Positions 43,571 through 52,064 of a DNA stretch of 64,000 nt are shown here, in pieces. The DNA is from Nocardiopsis gilva YIM 90087. GTDB lineage: Bacteria > Actinomycetota > Actinomycetes > Streptosporangiales > Streptosporangiaceae. The stretch's first letter is position 1. Every line of letters starts with the position of its first letter. The DNA lies in the NCBI RefSeq assembly GCF_002263495.1, contig NZ_CP022753.1, positions 5,696,312-5,760,311 on the forward strand, given 5' to 3'. A program made the translations under genes and the position numbers. The notes under the pieces are model-generated. The model was not told the origin of the DNA. It searched no databases and saw only the letters and a program-made list of their open reading frames with translations.

Positions 43571-45754
43571 CTAGCGCCGGAGCAGCCGGTCGGTGCTCCT
43601 CGGCAGCGCCATGCCCGCCAACGCGGTCAGCGCGTAGGCGGCCTGTCCTGGGGCGCAGGCGCCGAGGAGCAGGCCGAAGTTGCGGCCCGGAGTGCGCAGG
43701 AACTCGCGCACGGTCGGGTAGACACGGGGCACGCTCCAGCCGCTGACCAGCAGGCTGAGCAGCGCTACTATCGCCGCCCCTACCCACACCGTCTCAACCG
43801 GCGACAGCGTGCCCAGCCACCTCTCGGCACCGGCCACGACCTCCAGCGCGTAGGCGGAGGCGGCGGAGCCCGCCGAGCCGCCGTCGCCCGAACCCACTCC
43901 CACGTGCGGGTGGACGGCGATCAGGGCACTGGCGGCGACCGCGACGGCCACGGAGGCGGGTGCGGGTGCCAGTGCTCTGCGCAGTTCGCGCGCCGACGCC
44001 GTCAGCTCCTCCTGGCGGGGGAAGCGGCGCCAGGGCCGCTCCCCGGCACGCGCCGCGCCCATCGCAAAGGCGCGGCGGTGCCGCAGGAAGTCCCAGCTCG
44101 CGGAGAGCGTGGCCGGTCCCCGACTCGCCGCCGTGATCATCACCGCGAGCTCGTGCAGAATCGTGGAGAGTGTCGTCGCGAGCGTCACCGGGAGAAGGGC
44201 CCAGGCGTAGGCCGCGCGCTGGAACATGGGGGCGATGTCGCCGGGGACGCGCACCCGGAGGCGCACCGACCTGCCGCGCGCCCATCGGCGCAGCCCCGCG
44301 AGCGGCGGCTCGCCGGGCAGGGCCGGGGTGGTGTCGGCCGTCGAGATGGCCAGCCGGTAGTCCATGAGCACCGCTGCGCCCAGCAGGAGCAGCAGAACCC
44401 AGCGGGTCGCGGCGCCCCCTCCGGTGATGGCGGCGAGGAAGGCGGTGACGGGTGTCGGATCGACCCCGGCCAGTGCCGCGTTGAAGTTCATGTGTTCCAG
44501 CGCGGCGACCCACAGGGCGATCGGCGGCAGGAGCCAGAGCCGCGCCCCGTAGTGGCGGCGGCCCACGATCGCCAGACCCAGCGCCGCTCCGACGAGCCCG
44601 GTGGTGACGGCGTGGCCGGAGAACTGCACGCCGAGCCCGGGGAGTTCGATCCACCCCGGGAACAGGGTGAGGACCTCGTAGACGGGAGGGGGCGCGGGGA
44701 CGGTGCCGCCCGTGACGCCCCGCAGCGCCTGCTCGGCCAGGTGGAAGCCGGCCCCGGAAGCGGCGGCGAGCAGCAGGTAGTCGACGGCGGCGAAGCGCTT
44801 GAAGCGGCGTCCGGCGACCGCCCGGCAGAGCAGCAGCGGAAGGAGCTTGATCGGTTCTTCGACGAGGACGGCGATGTAGGTGGGGCCGAACCACTCCTCG
44901 ACGCCGCCCAGCGCGCCGGACAGCAGATTCTCGGCGAGCGCGGCCGGCCAGATCATCAGCGCGCCGAGCGCCAGCACCCGCATCAGCGTCGCGAAACCGA
45001 CGGTGCGGGAGCGGGCGAACCAGGCGAACTGAGCCATCAGCCACAGCGTTCCGACCAGCACGGGAAGCGCCACCGACACACCCGGCACGATCAGTCCGGC
45101 GACCAGCAGAACCGCCACCATCGCCCAGCCCCACGCGCCGCGCAGGGCGCGCATCCATGTGACGGCCTGATCGGCGCTCTCGCGCAGCTTGCGACCACGC
45201 ACCGCGACCCGTTCGGTGAGGTCCGGACCTGGCGCGCGGGTCCCGGACGGGTGTCCCTGGTCGATGCACCCGTAGAGCTGGGCAGCGCGCAGCAGCTCGG
45301 GGTGGCGGTCTTTGCGGGCCTCCTCGGCGAAGCCGGTGCGGGCACCGGCGAGGTCGCGTCCGACGAAGGGGCGCAGGAAGTCGTCGGAACCCGCGGCCAC
45401 GGTGAGCTCGGAGGCGGTGACCAGGACCGCGGCGGAAAGGTCCTCCACGGCGACCAGCAGGTCGGTGGGTTCATCCCCCCAGGCGCGGATGACAGCGACG
45501 ATGCTGGCCGTATCGGCGGGCACATCGGTCACCGGCTCGAAGGCGAACTCGTTGCGGGTGCGGCAGATGAGGAGACGGTCGACGCCCACGGCCCGCCCCG
45601 CGGCGACGATGGTGTCGATCAGGGAGGTGTCGCGGGGGGCGGTGAAGGGGACGACGGTCTTGCGGTCCGACCGGAGCCACTCCTCATCGAACTCGATGGG
45701 GTCGGCGCACAGGCGCAGGACGAGGTCGCGGGTGAGCATGGCCTGTTCGTCCAT
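43571..45754 (-). CDS. PrsW-family membrane protease-like protein with N-terminal extension
   Basis: The 727-aa protein has about 205 soluble N-terminal residues without a recognised domain, then seven or eight hydrophobic helices with the PrsW signature: VLVEEPIKLLPLL (EExxK), GAGFHLAEQAL and VQFSGHAVTTGLVG, plus ALEHMNFNAAL. In Bacillus PrsW cuts an anti-sigma factor; M82 family members are intramembrane metalloproteases. A further membrane region follows the protease core (about 505-725). The start at ATG 45754 follows AGGGAG. The substrate is unknown; no anti-sigma gene is adjacent. It may belong to the leftward accessory operon. Confidence 0.8.
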   Translation of the reverse strand: MDEQAMLTRDLVLRLCADPIEFDEEWLRSDRKTVVPFTAPRDTSLIDTIVAAGRAVGVDRLLICRTRNEFAFEPVTDVPADTASIVAVIRAWGDEPTDLLVAVEDLSAAVLVTASELTVAAGSDDFLRPFVGRDLAGARTGFAEEARKDRHPELLRAAQLYGCIDQGHPSGTRAPGPDLTERVAVRGRKLRESADQAVTWMRALRGAWGWAMVAVLLVAGLIVPGVSVALPVLVGTLWLMAQFAWFARSRTVGFATLMRVLALGALMIWPAALAENLLSGALGGVEEWFGPTYIAVLVEEPIKLLPLLLCRAVAGRRFKRFAAVDYLLLAAASGAGFHLAEQALRGVTGGTVPAPPPVYEVLTLFPGWIELPGLGVQFSGHAVTTGLVGAALGLAIVGRRHYGARLWLLPPIALWVAALEHMNFNAALAGVDPTPVTAFLAAITGGGAATRWVLLLLLGAAVLMDYRLAISTADTTPALPGEPPLAGLRRWARGRSVRLRVRVPGDIAPMFQRAAYAWALLPVTLATTLSTILHELAVMITAASRGPATLSASWDFLRHRRAFAMGAARAGERPWRRFPRQEELTASARELRRALAPAPASVAVAVAASALIAVHPHVGVGSGDGGSAGSAASAYALEVVAGAERWLGTLSPVETVWVGAAIVALLSLLVSGWSVPRVYPTVREFLRTPGRNFGLLLGACAPGQAAYALTALAGMALPRSTDRLLRR

Positions 45755-45912
45755 TGGCTCCCTTTATCCAGGGCAGAATCCGACACGTTCTCGATAATTC
45801 CCCCGCGTTATCGCACCGAGGCGAGTACCCTTCCCCGGCGATCGCCTACGCTATCGCGCCGGTGGCAGCCCAGGGCAAGGCCTTGACGATGGTTCGCCCG
45901 TTGGTCATCCCG

Positions 45913-47259
45913 TCACCGCGCATCATCCAGGGCGGCGTCCGTGTCCGTGCCGAGGGCGGACCCGCTATCCGTGCGCGGCCGGGGCTCTTTGGGGCCCGCA
46001 CCCAGAGCATCGGCCATGAGCTGGGCGAACCAGCCGACGCCGGGCAGCACCAGCAGCCAGCCGAGCAGCGCCCACCCGAGGTGGATGTGCTCCAGCGCCC
46101 GCGCGAGCGCGGCGATTCCGGTGGCGCGGGTGCCGTCCGTGCTCTCGTAGGTCAGCCGCCGCAGGGCACCCGGATGCGCCTCGGCCGGGCGCAAGAGCAG
46201 CGCCACCGGTCGGCGCGCCGCCACCCACCCGCCGAGCCCCGAGCACATGTCGCAGCCGCCCGCCACGTACAGCGTCGCCTCCGGGCAGCCCGCCCAGGGA
46301 CGAGCGCGGGGCGCCCAGGGCCGGACCGCAGCCCGGTAGCGCGCCCAGGACGCGCCGAAGACGCTCTGGAGCTGGTCGCCCTCGTGCCAGGAGGCGATCC
46401 CGGCCCCGTAGGCGAACCCGACCAGCGCACCGATGAGCAGCCGCGGCTCGGCGGTGAGCACCGCGCAGCCGATGTAGGCCACAACGACGGAGAGCTGCAT
46501 GGGGTTGCGCACGTAGGCGTAGGGGCCAGTGGTGACCAGTCGCTTGGGCGGGTCGTAGGGCAGCGGCGTGCCCCCGCCCGCGCGGGCGAATTCGAGGGCC
46601 GCCGCCAGCCCGGGCAGGAGCACGACCGTCAGGACCTGGACCCCGGCCGCGGTGGCAGGTACCGACCAGGCGGGCTCGGCGCCGAGCAGGTAGAGCGGGA
46701 GTCCGACCATGATGGCTCCGGCCAGCCCCGCCTGCGCCCAGACGCGGACGCCGAGGAGGCGGTCGTGGCGCGTCCAGTGCCCCAGCAGGACGGCGGGGAG
46801 GAGGCAGAGGACCACGCCGACGGCCTCACCGGTCAGCCACCCCGGGTCCAGGCGGACGACCGGCGCGGTCAGCGGCATCAGGATCAGGTCCAGCCAGACG
46901 ATCGCCCCGACGACGAGCGGCAGCGGCAGGTCGCGGGCGAGCAGCACGGGCAGCACACCCCACAGGACCGCCCACCCGATCCACAGGTCGACCGGGATGC
47001 CCAGCGCGACCGCGCCCTGCGCGTGGAAGGACCACCAGCCCATGCGGAAGGCGAGCAGGTTGAGCCCGAAGATGGTGATCCCGCTCCAGGCTGTGGCGAC
47101 GATTGCGGCGGCGATGTCGCGCGTCGACGGGCGGTGCACGGCGATCAGCGCCGCGACCACCAGCGCCGGTGCGAACAGGGCGACCGTCCGGATGACCGCC
47201 GGGTCCCCGGCCACCGGCGGCAGGCCCCAGATGAGCTGGTCGGCTGCGGCGAGGGTCAC
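45913..47259 (-). CDS. Multidomain membrane protein: polytopic region + ICMT-like methyltransferase + DCC thiol-oxidoreductase domain
   Basis: About 448 aa. Residues 1-205 hold six to seven transmembrane helices of carotenoid-cyclase-like spacing (inference). A segment at about 230-320 is an isoprenylcysteine-methyltransferase/PEMT-like domain: LVTTGPYAYVRNPMQLSV and SWHEGDQLQSVFGASWARYR. The remaining region from about 330 is DCC (DUF393) type with the redox pair CDMC in VAGGCDMCSGLGGW and the helical end GWALLGWLLVLPGVGW. The GTG at 47259 overlaps the upstream stop in GTGA; a GTG one codon earlier is possible. This domain fusion is unusual; the role is unknown. Confidence 0.8.
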   Translation of the reverse strand: MTLAAADQLIWGLPPVAGDPAVIRTVALFAPALVVAALIAVHRPSTRDIAAAIVATAWSGITIFGLNLLAFRMGWWSFHAQGAVALGIPVDLWIGWAVLWGVLPVLLARDLPLPLVVGAIVWLDLILMPLTAPVVRLDPGWLTGEAVGVVLCLLPAVLLGHWTRHDRLLGVRVWAQAGLAGAIMVGLPLYLLGAEPAWSVPATAAGVQVLTVVLLPGLAAALEFARAGGGTPLPYDPPKRLVTTGPYAYVRNPMQLSVVVAYIGCAVLTAEPRLLIGALVGFAYGAGIASWHEGDQLQSVFGASWARYRAAVRPWAPRARPWAGCPEATLYVAGGCDMCSGLGGWVAARRPVALLLRPAEAHPGALRRLTYESTDGTRATGIAALARALEHIHLGWALLGWLLVLPGVGWFAQLMADALGAGPKEPRPRTDSGSALGTDTDAALDDAR

Positions 47260-48350
47260 CACTCCCGCCCTCCCTCGGCGGGCGTTCCGGCGGCGACGGC
47301 GCCCGCGGCGAAGGTGTCGGCGAGGTACGCGGCGGCCTCCCCCATCGCGTACTCCTGGACCGGGCCGAAGTACCAGGAGGGGTCATAGGTCCGCTCGTAG
47401 GACAGCGTCCAGCTCAGCCGGGTCTTCCCACCCTCCGCTGTCCACGTGGCCTCCGCCTGGCGCAGGTCGAGCCAGCGGGCCACCGTGGTGTCGTCGGTGA
47501 CCAGGAAGACGACACGACCGCCGTCCGCGCCGATCTCACTCTGGACGACCTCCAGCGTCATGCCGCGCGGTGTGCTCGGCGCGCTCAAGCCGAGGAAGGG
47601 GCGCCCCCGGAACTCGACGACCCGTCGGGCGCCCACCTGCAAACCACCGCCGCGCGCCTCGACCGGGGCCGGGAACGGCAGTGCGGTCAGGAGGGTCGAT
47701 TCGACGTCGCCGTACTCGGGGGCGGCGCCGAGCGCGGCGGCCACCTGCCCGGGTGTGGCGTCCACGAGCCGTTCGGCCGAGCCCGCGCTGTCCCGGGGCA
47801 GATAGGTGAGCCCTCCGACGCCTTCCAGGGCCAGCACCGCGACCAGGGGCAGCGCCACCAGGGCGCGCGGTCCGGCCGGGCCGTCGTCCCGGGTGAGGCG
47901 GTTGAGGGCGAAGATCATGATCCCCGCCACGAGGTAGAACAGCGGCGCGGCGATGACTAGGCAGATCACGCCCTCGCCGAGCATCGGTCCGGCGAGCAGC
48001 AGGCCGATGGTCAGCGCTCCCATGGTCACACCGCCGGGGCTGCGCGGGCGGGCGACGAGGACGATCGTGACCGCGATCAGCGCCGGAAGTCCGACGTAGA
48101 ACAGTGCCGTCTGCTCCAGCCGCCCCGCGATGAGCACCCGGTAGGCGAGCATCGCGCCATAGAGGGCGAGCAGCACGGCCGCCAGGGTCCAGCGGGCACT
48201 GCGGTGCGCTCGCGGCTCCGGTTCGTCCTGGTACCGGACGTAGTAGGGGACGCCGGAGGAGTCGGCGGAGCCGGACTCCACCCGCCCCGGACCGTCGTCT
48301 TCCGCACGGCGCTGCTCGGGGTCTCCTGTGGGCGATCCGTCCTCGTGCAC
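47256..48350 (-). CDS. Polytopic membrane protein with SRPBCC-like C-terminal domain
   Basis: The 364-aa protein has an acidic N terminus (about 1-50), five to six transmembrane helices (about 52-215), and a C-terminal extracytoplasmic or cytoplasmic domain of about 150 aa with beta-rich pattern and the LSWTLSYERTYDPSWYFGP block resembling SRPBCC/START-fold proteins. The fold call is tentative. GTG 48350 follows GAGAGGAC. It is the first gene of a leftward group, divergent from tetR across a 109-bp gap that contains a perfect palindrome, and its stop overlaps the next start. Confidence 0.7.
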   Translation of the reverse strand: MHEDGSPTGDPEQRRAEDDGPGRVESGSADSSGVPYYVRYQDEPEPRAHRSARWTLAAVLLALYGAMLAYRVLIAGRLEQTALFYVGLPALIAVTIVLVARPRSPGGVTMGALTIGLLLAGPMLGEGVICLVIAAPLFYLVAGIMIFALNRLTRDDGPAGPRALVALPLVAVLALEGVGGLTYLPRDSAGSAERLVDATPGQVAAALGAAPEYGDVESTLLTALPFPAPVEARGGGLQVGARRVVEFRGRPFLGLSAPSTPRGMTLEVVQSEIGADGGRVVFLVTDDTTVARWLDLRQAEATWTAEGGKTRLSWTLSYERTYDPSWYFGPVQEYAMGEAAAYLADTFAAGAVAAGTPAEGGREW

Positions 48351-48397
48351 GACGTCCTCTCCCTTCGCAATGGCTCGGCCATCGATTGATCGCTTGA

Positions 48398-48415
48398 TTT
48401 AATCAGATGATTAAA
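48398..48415. promoter_or_regulatory. Candidate TetR operator between divergent genes
   Basis: TTTAATCA and TGATTAAA flank GA, a perfect 8+2+8 dyad in an AT-rich stretch of an otherwise GC-rich window. It lies in the gap between the leftward membrane operon start (48350) and tetR (48460), 45-47 bp from each. That is where a TetR repressor would control both its own gene and the operon. Confidence 0.6.
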
Positions 48416-48459
48416 GCGTACGATGAAGGGACCCCAGTGCGAAAGAGGAGAGGGAAGCC

Positions 48460-49137
48460 GTGGCCAAGGGAGCTGCACAGGCTCGCAAGTCCAGCGAGGA
48501 GACACGGGACCGGCTGATCACCGCAGCTGGGCAGGTGCTGCGCGAGGAGGGGTACACCGGGGCGTCGGCCCGCGTCATCGCCAAAGCCGCCGACGCCAAC
48601 TCGGCGCTGATCTTCTACCACTTCGGCGGCGTCGACCAGCTGCTGCTCGCCCTGCTGGACCGGTCCGCCGAGGAGCGCATGGCGCTGCACCAGGCCACCG
48701 CGTCGCGCGCCACCACGCTGGAGCAACTGATCGAGGCGGCGGTGGAGATCTACCACACCGACCTGGAGCGCGGTTACCTCGCCGAGTTCGCCGAACTGGT
48801 CGCCGCCGCGGTGACCCGGCCGGAACTGCGCGCGGAGATCAACGCGCGCGCCGAGCCCTGGATCGCGTTCGTCGAGGAGCACTACGAGCGCGTCGTCGGG
48901 GGATCGCCCCTCGCCCGCCTCCTGCCCGCCCGCGAGGTCGCCTACGGCGCGATCACCTACTACATGGGCGCCAACTTTTTCTCCGTGCTCGACGAGGACC
49001 GCAGCCGCACGGAGGCGGTCTTCGACCTCGCCGCGCGCATGGCGCCGCGCGCCAAGCTCCTCACCCTCCGCCTGCCCCGTCGCAAGGGCCGTGCGGACGC
49101 GGAGCCTGAGGCGACCGAGGAGATCGACGACGAGTAA
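48460..49137 (+). CDS. TetR/AcrR-family transcriptional regulator
   Basis: This 225-aa regulator has the N-terminal helix-turn-helix TRDRLITAAGQVLREEGYTG, then SARVIAKAADANSALIFYHFGG, the usual TetR contact helix. The C-terminal ligand domain is unremarkable, ending in an acidic tail (EATEEIDDE). GTG 48460 has GAGGAGAGGGAA upstream. The divergent membrane operon and the palindrome at 48398-48415 suggest it controls that operon. The ligand is unknown. Confidence 0.93.
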   Translation: MAKGAAQARKSSEETRDRLITAAGQVLREEGYTGASARVIAKAADANSALIFYHFGGVDQLLLALLDRSAEERMALHQATASRATTLEQLIEAAVEIYHTDLERGYLAEFAELVAAAVTRPELRAEINARAEPWIAFVEEHYERVVGGSPLARLLPAREVAYGAITYYMGANFFSVLDEDRSRTEAVFDLAARMAPRAKLLTLRLPRRKGRADAEPEATEEIDDE

Positions 49138-49234
49138 TGGGCCGGTCGGCCATGGCCGTGGCGTGTGGCCGACGCCGGTAGCGTCGGTGCGGCAGGCGAT
49201 GAGTCGGGTGAACGAAGAGCGAGGGGGCGGCAGG

Positions 49235-49735
49235 GTGTCGGCGGACGTGGAGATCGCGGAAGGGATCGTGTTCCCCGATACCGGGGACGGCAACCTGTGG
49301 GTCGGCGGCGCGGTGATCATCGACGACGCGGGCCGCGCGTTCGCCCAGCGCCGCTCGCCGGACCGGAAGATCTTCCCGCACTGCTGGGACGTCGTCGGCG
49401 GGCACGTCGAGAGCGGGGAGACCATGGTCCAGGCCCTGCGGCGGGAGATCGCCGAGGAGACCGGCTGGGAGCTCACGGCGGTCCTCGACGAGCTGTACCG
49501 GCTGATCTGGACGCCTGACGACGGCATCGAGCGACACGAGGTCGACTACCTCGTCCGCGTCGACGGCGACCTGACCGCGCCGCGTCTGGAGCCCGGCAAG
49601 CACACCGAGTTCATGTGGGTGGACGACGACCACGTCCACCTGCTGCACGACCACCGCGACCCCGGCGACTACTTCATCACCGACATCGTGTCCCGAGGGC
49701 TCGATAGCGCCCGAATGCTGCGCGATCGGGGCTGA
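49235..49735 (+). CDS. Nudix hydrolase
   Basis: This 166-aa hydrolase has the Nudix box as GGHVESGETMVQALRREI plus AEETGWEL, the standard GX5EX7REUXEEXGU spacing. The N-terminal AVIIDDAGRAFAQRRSPDRKIF and HCWDVVGGH resemble mutator-type or ADP-sugar enzymes; the substrate is not deducible. I choose GTG 49235 because GAGGGGGCGG lies just upstream; an ATG at 49199 is an in-frame alternative. It follows tetR by about 100 nt and may be co-transcribed with it. Confidence 0.9.
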   Translation: MSADVEIAEGIVFPDTGDGNLWVGGAVIIDDAGRAFAQRRSPDRKIFPHCWDVVGGHVESGETMVQALRREIAEETGWELTAVLDELYRLIWTPDDGIERHEVDYLVRVDGDLTAPRLEPGKHTEFMWVDDDHVHLLHDHRDPGDYFITDIVSRGLDSARMLRDRG

Positions 49736-49760
49736 CAGACACCGTCCGCCCCGACGCCCG

Positions 49761-51287
49761 TCAGGGCCTCCGGACGGCCTGGATCGCTCGCGGCAGGGCC
49801 TCCAGCAGGTCCGAGGCCGACACCGGAGCACCGTTGTTGGCCACGCGCGCCGCGAGACCGTGGAGATAGGCCCCGCACAGCGCCGCCTCGCGCGGCGTCA
49901 GGCCTCCGGCGAGGAGCGAGCCGATGAGGCCCGACAGAACGTCGCCGCTGCCCGCCGTGGCCAGCAGTGGCGTGCCGGTCGGGTTGACGACGGCGGGGCG
50001 TCCGGGTTCGGCGACGATCGTGGTGGATCCCTTGAGGAGGACCGTGCAGCCGTACTCCTCGGCCGCGCGGGTGGCGTACTCCAGGCGTCGGGCCTCCACG
50101 TCGGCGCGGTCGGTTCCCGGCAGCAGGCGGGTGAGTTCCCCGGTGTGCGGGGTCAGCAGCGTGGGGGCCTGCCGCTCTCGGACGACCTCGGGATTTCTCC
50201 CCACCAGGGTGAGGGCATCGGCGTCGACTAACACCGGCAGTTCCTTGGACAGCACCCACGCCAGCTCCATCATGGCGGCCGGGTACAGGCCCCGGCCCGG
50301 ACCTATCACCCAGGCGGCCACACGGTTGGGGAGCCCGTTCACCGGGTCGAGCGGGTCGAGTACCGAGGCGACCGTTTCCGGCCAGCTGCGCAGCACCTCG
50401 TCGACCGCGTCGCGCTGTCCGGCGTAGCGGACCATGCCGATACCGCCGCGCAGTGCGCCGCCCACCGTCAGCACCGCGGCGCCCCGGTAGCGTGCCGAGC
50501 CCGCCGCTATGGCGAGCACGCCGCGGCGGTACTTGTCGGAGTCGCCGCCCGGGGCCGGTAACAGGCGCGCGATGTCCTCGGTCTGCGGGCACTCCACGCG
50601 CGCGGCGGGCAGCTCGGATTCGAGTCCGATGTCGACGAACTCCACGACCCCGGCCCGTTCCGCCCCGGGGTCGATGAACAGTCCCGCCTTGTGCGTGCCG
50701 AAGGTGACGGTGACGTCGGCGCGCACGGCCGTACCGTCCACGGTGCCGGTGTCGGCGTCGATCCCGCTGGGGAGATCGACCGCCACGACCGGTGCCGCGG
50801 CCGCGCTCGCCAGGGCGGCGATCGCGGCGTGCGGTTCGCGCAGCCCGCCGCGCCCCCCGATGCCGACGAGGCCGTCGATGATCAGGTCGGCCGCGGCGAT
50901 CTCGGCGGCCGCCTCGGAGATCGGCGCGCCGACCGCGCCGGCGGAGCCTTCGGGGGCGCCGCCCTCCTGGCCGCGTACCGCGATGGTCCGGCCGCCCGCC
51001 GCCCGCAGCGCGGCCAGCCCCGCCTCATGGACCCGTGACCCTGTGAGGACGGCGCGCACCGCCGCTCCCCTGCGGGCCAGGATGGTCCCCGCGTACAGGG
51101 CGTCGCCGCCGTTGTCGCCGCTGCCGACCAGCAGCACGACCCGGGAGCCGTAGACCCGCGGCAGCATCCGCGCGCAGATCGCCGACAGTCCTCGCGCCGC
51201 CCGCTGCATCAGCGTCCCGTCGGGGAGCCGCGCCATGAGCTCGCCCTCGGCTTTGCGCACCGCCTCGACCGTGTGTGCGTACCGCAC
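49761..51287 (-). CDS. nnr: Bifunctional NAD(P)H-hydrate epimerase / ADP-dependent dehydratase
   Basis: The enzyme repairs damaged NAD(P)HX. The 508-aa chain has an N-terminal YjeF_N epimerase domain (LLVGSGDNGGDALYAGTILARRG, VDLPSGIDADTGTV) and a C-terminal CARKD dehydratase domain (KYRRGVLAIAAGSARYRGAAVL, LLTPHTGELTRLL, ATAGSGDVLSGLIGSLLAGG). The start at GTG 51287 follows GGGAGG at 5 nt. The alr-side location is conserved in actinobacteria. It converges on the Nudix gene with only 25 bp between stops. Confidence 0.95.
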   Translation of the reverse strand: MRYAHTVEAVRKAEGELMARLPDGTLMQRAARGLSAICARMLPRVYGSRVVLLVGSGDNGGDALYAGTILARRGAAVRAVLTGSRVHEAGLAALRAAGGRTIAVRGQEGGAPEGSAGAVGAPISEAAAEIAAADLIIDGLVGIGGRGGLREPHAAIAALASAAAAPVVAVDLPSGIDADTGTVDGTAVRADVTVTFGTHKAGLFIDPGAERAGVVEFVDIGLESELPAARVECPQTEDIARLLPAPGGDSDKYRRGVLAIAAGSARYRGAAVLTVGGALRGGIGMVRYAGQRDAVDEVLRSWPETVASVLDPLDPVNGLPNRVAAWVIGPGRGLYPAAMMELAWVLSKELPVLVDADALTLVGRNPEVVRERQAPTLLTPHTGELTRLLPGTDRADVEARRLEYATRAAEEYGCTVLLKGSTTIVAEPGRPAVVNPTGTPLLATAGSGDVLSGLIGSLLAGGLTPREAALCGAYLHGLAARVANNGAPVSASDLLEALPRAIQAVRRP

Positions 51288-51548
51288 AGCGCCTCCCGTC
51301 CGTCGCTCCGCAACCCCGGACACCTTACGAGGTCCTCACGACCAGAGCATGCCCCACCGGGAGCGGCCTCATCGCGCCCGCGACGGGGAGCCGGTACCGG
51401 ATACAGGACCGCCCGATGCCCCCGGTCGCGTACCGTCGATGAAACCCCCCGTTATGCGCACCGGTGTGAAGCGGCGCGCGCGGACCACTGATTTACTGGC
51501 CCGAAAAACGATATTCCAGGCACGGACAGCAGCACAGGACGTTTCCGC

Positions 51549-52064
51549 ATGACCTTTACCGACAACCGCATCGCGACCGATGACGGACTGTCCGAACGCG
51601 TCGCGCACCTGCAGAACGCCATGCACAAGCTCGGCGCGGACGTCATCAGGCTGCAGACCCAGCTCACCGATCTCGCGACCGCGGCTCCCCCGCAGGCGGA
51701 GGAGGAGTCCGATGAGCCGGCCCCGTTCATCTTCAACATGTCCCGGGACGCCTACAAGCGCGAACTCGCGGCGCTGGTGAGGTGGGTCGACGAATTCCTG
51801 GTCCCCGTCTACGTCGGCGACGGCGCCACCTGGTGCCCGGCCTGGTGGGAACACCATGAGGCGGTCGGCCGCCTGCACGCGCTGCGGCTCGCCTACGGCG
51901 AGCTGGCCGACACCTCGATCTCGGGGCCGGTCGGCCCGGCCGTGTGGCACCGCGACCACCTCGATCCGGTCCTGGACCGGCTGCGGTCGGAGACGGGGCC
52001 GTTCGCCGCCTGCCTGACCGCCGCCGGTCACGTGGAGCGGCGCCGCGCCGCTACAAGCGGATGA
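51549..52064 (+). CDS. DUF4913-like protein
   Basis: The 171-aa protein has a coiled N terminus (SERVAHLQNAMHKLGADVIRL), an acidic linker and a C-terminal part with the aromatic pattern FLVPVYVGDGATWCPAWW, HHEAVGRLHALRLAYGEL and HRDHLDPVLDRL, plus GPFAAC. This pattern I know from DUF4913, which is usually carried by actinobacterial plasmids and integrative elements. Its function is unknown. The ATG at 51549 has AGGAC upstream. The 3' end overlaps the convergent gene by 14 nt. Confidence 0.75.
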   Translation: MTFTDNRIATDDGLSERVAHLQNAMHKLGADVIRLQTQLTDLATAAPPQAEEESDEPAPFIFNMSRDAYKRELAALVRWVDEFLVPVYVGDGATWCPAWWEHHEAVGRLHALRLAYGELADTSISGPVGPAVWHRDHLDPVLDRLRSETGPFAACLTAAGHVERRRAATSG

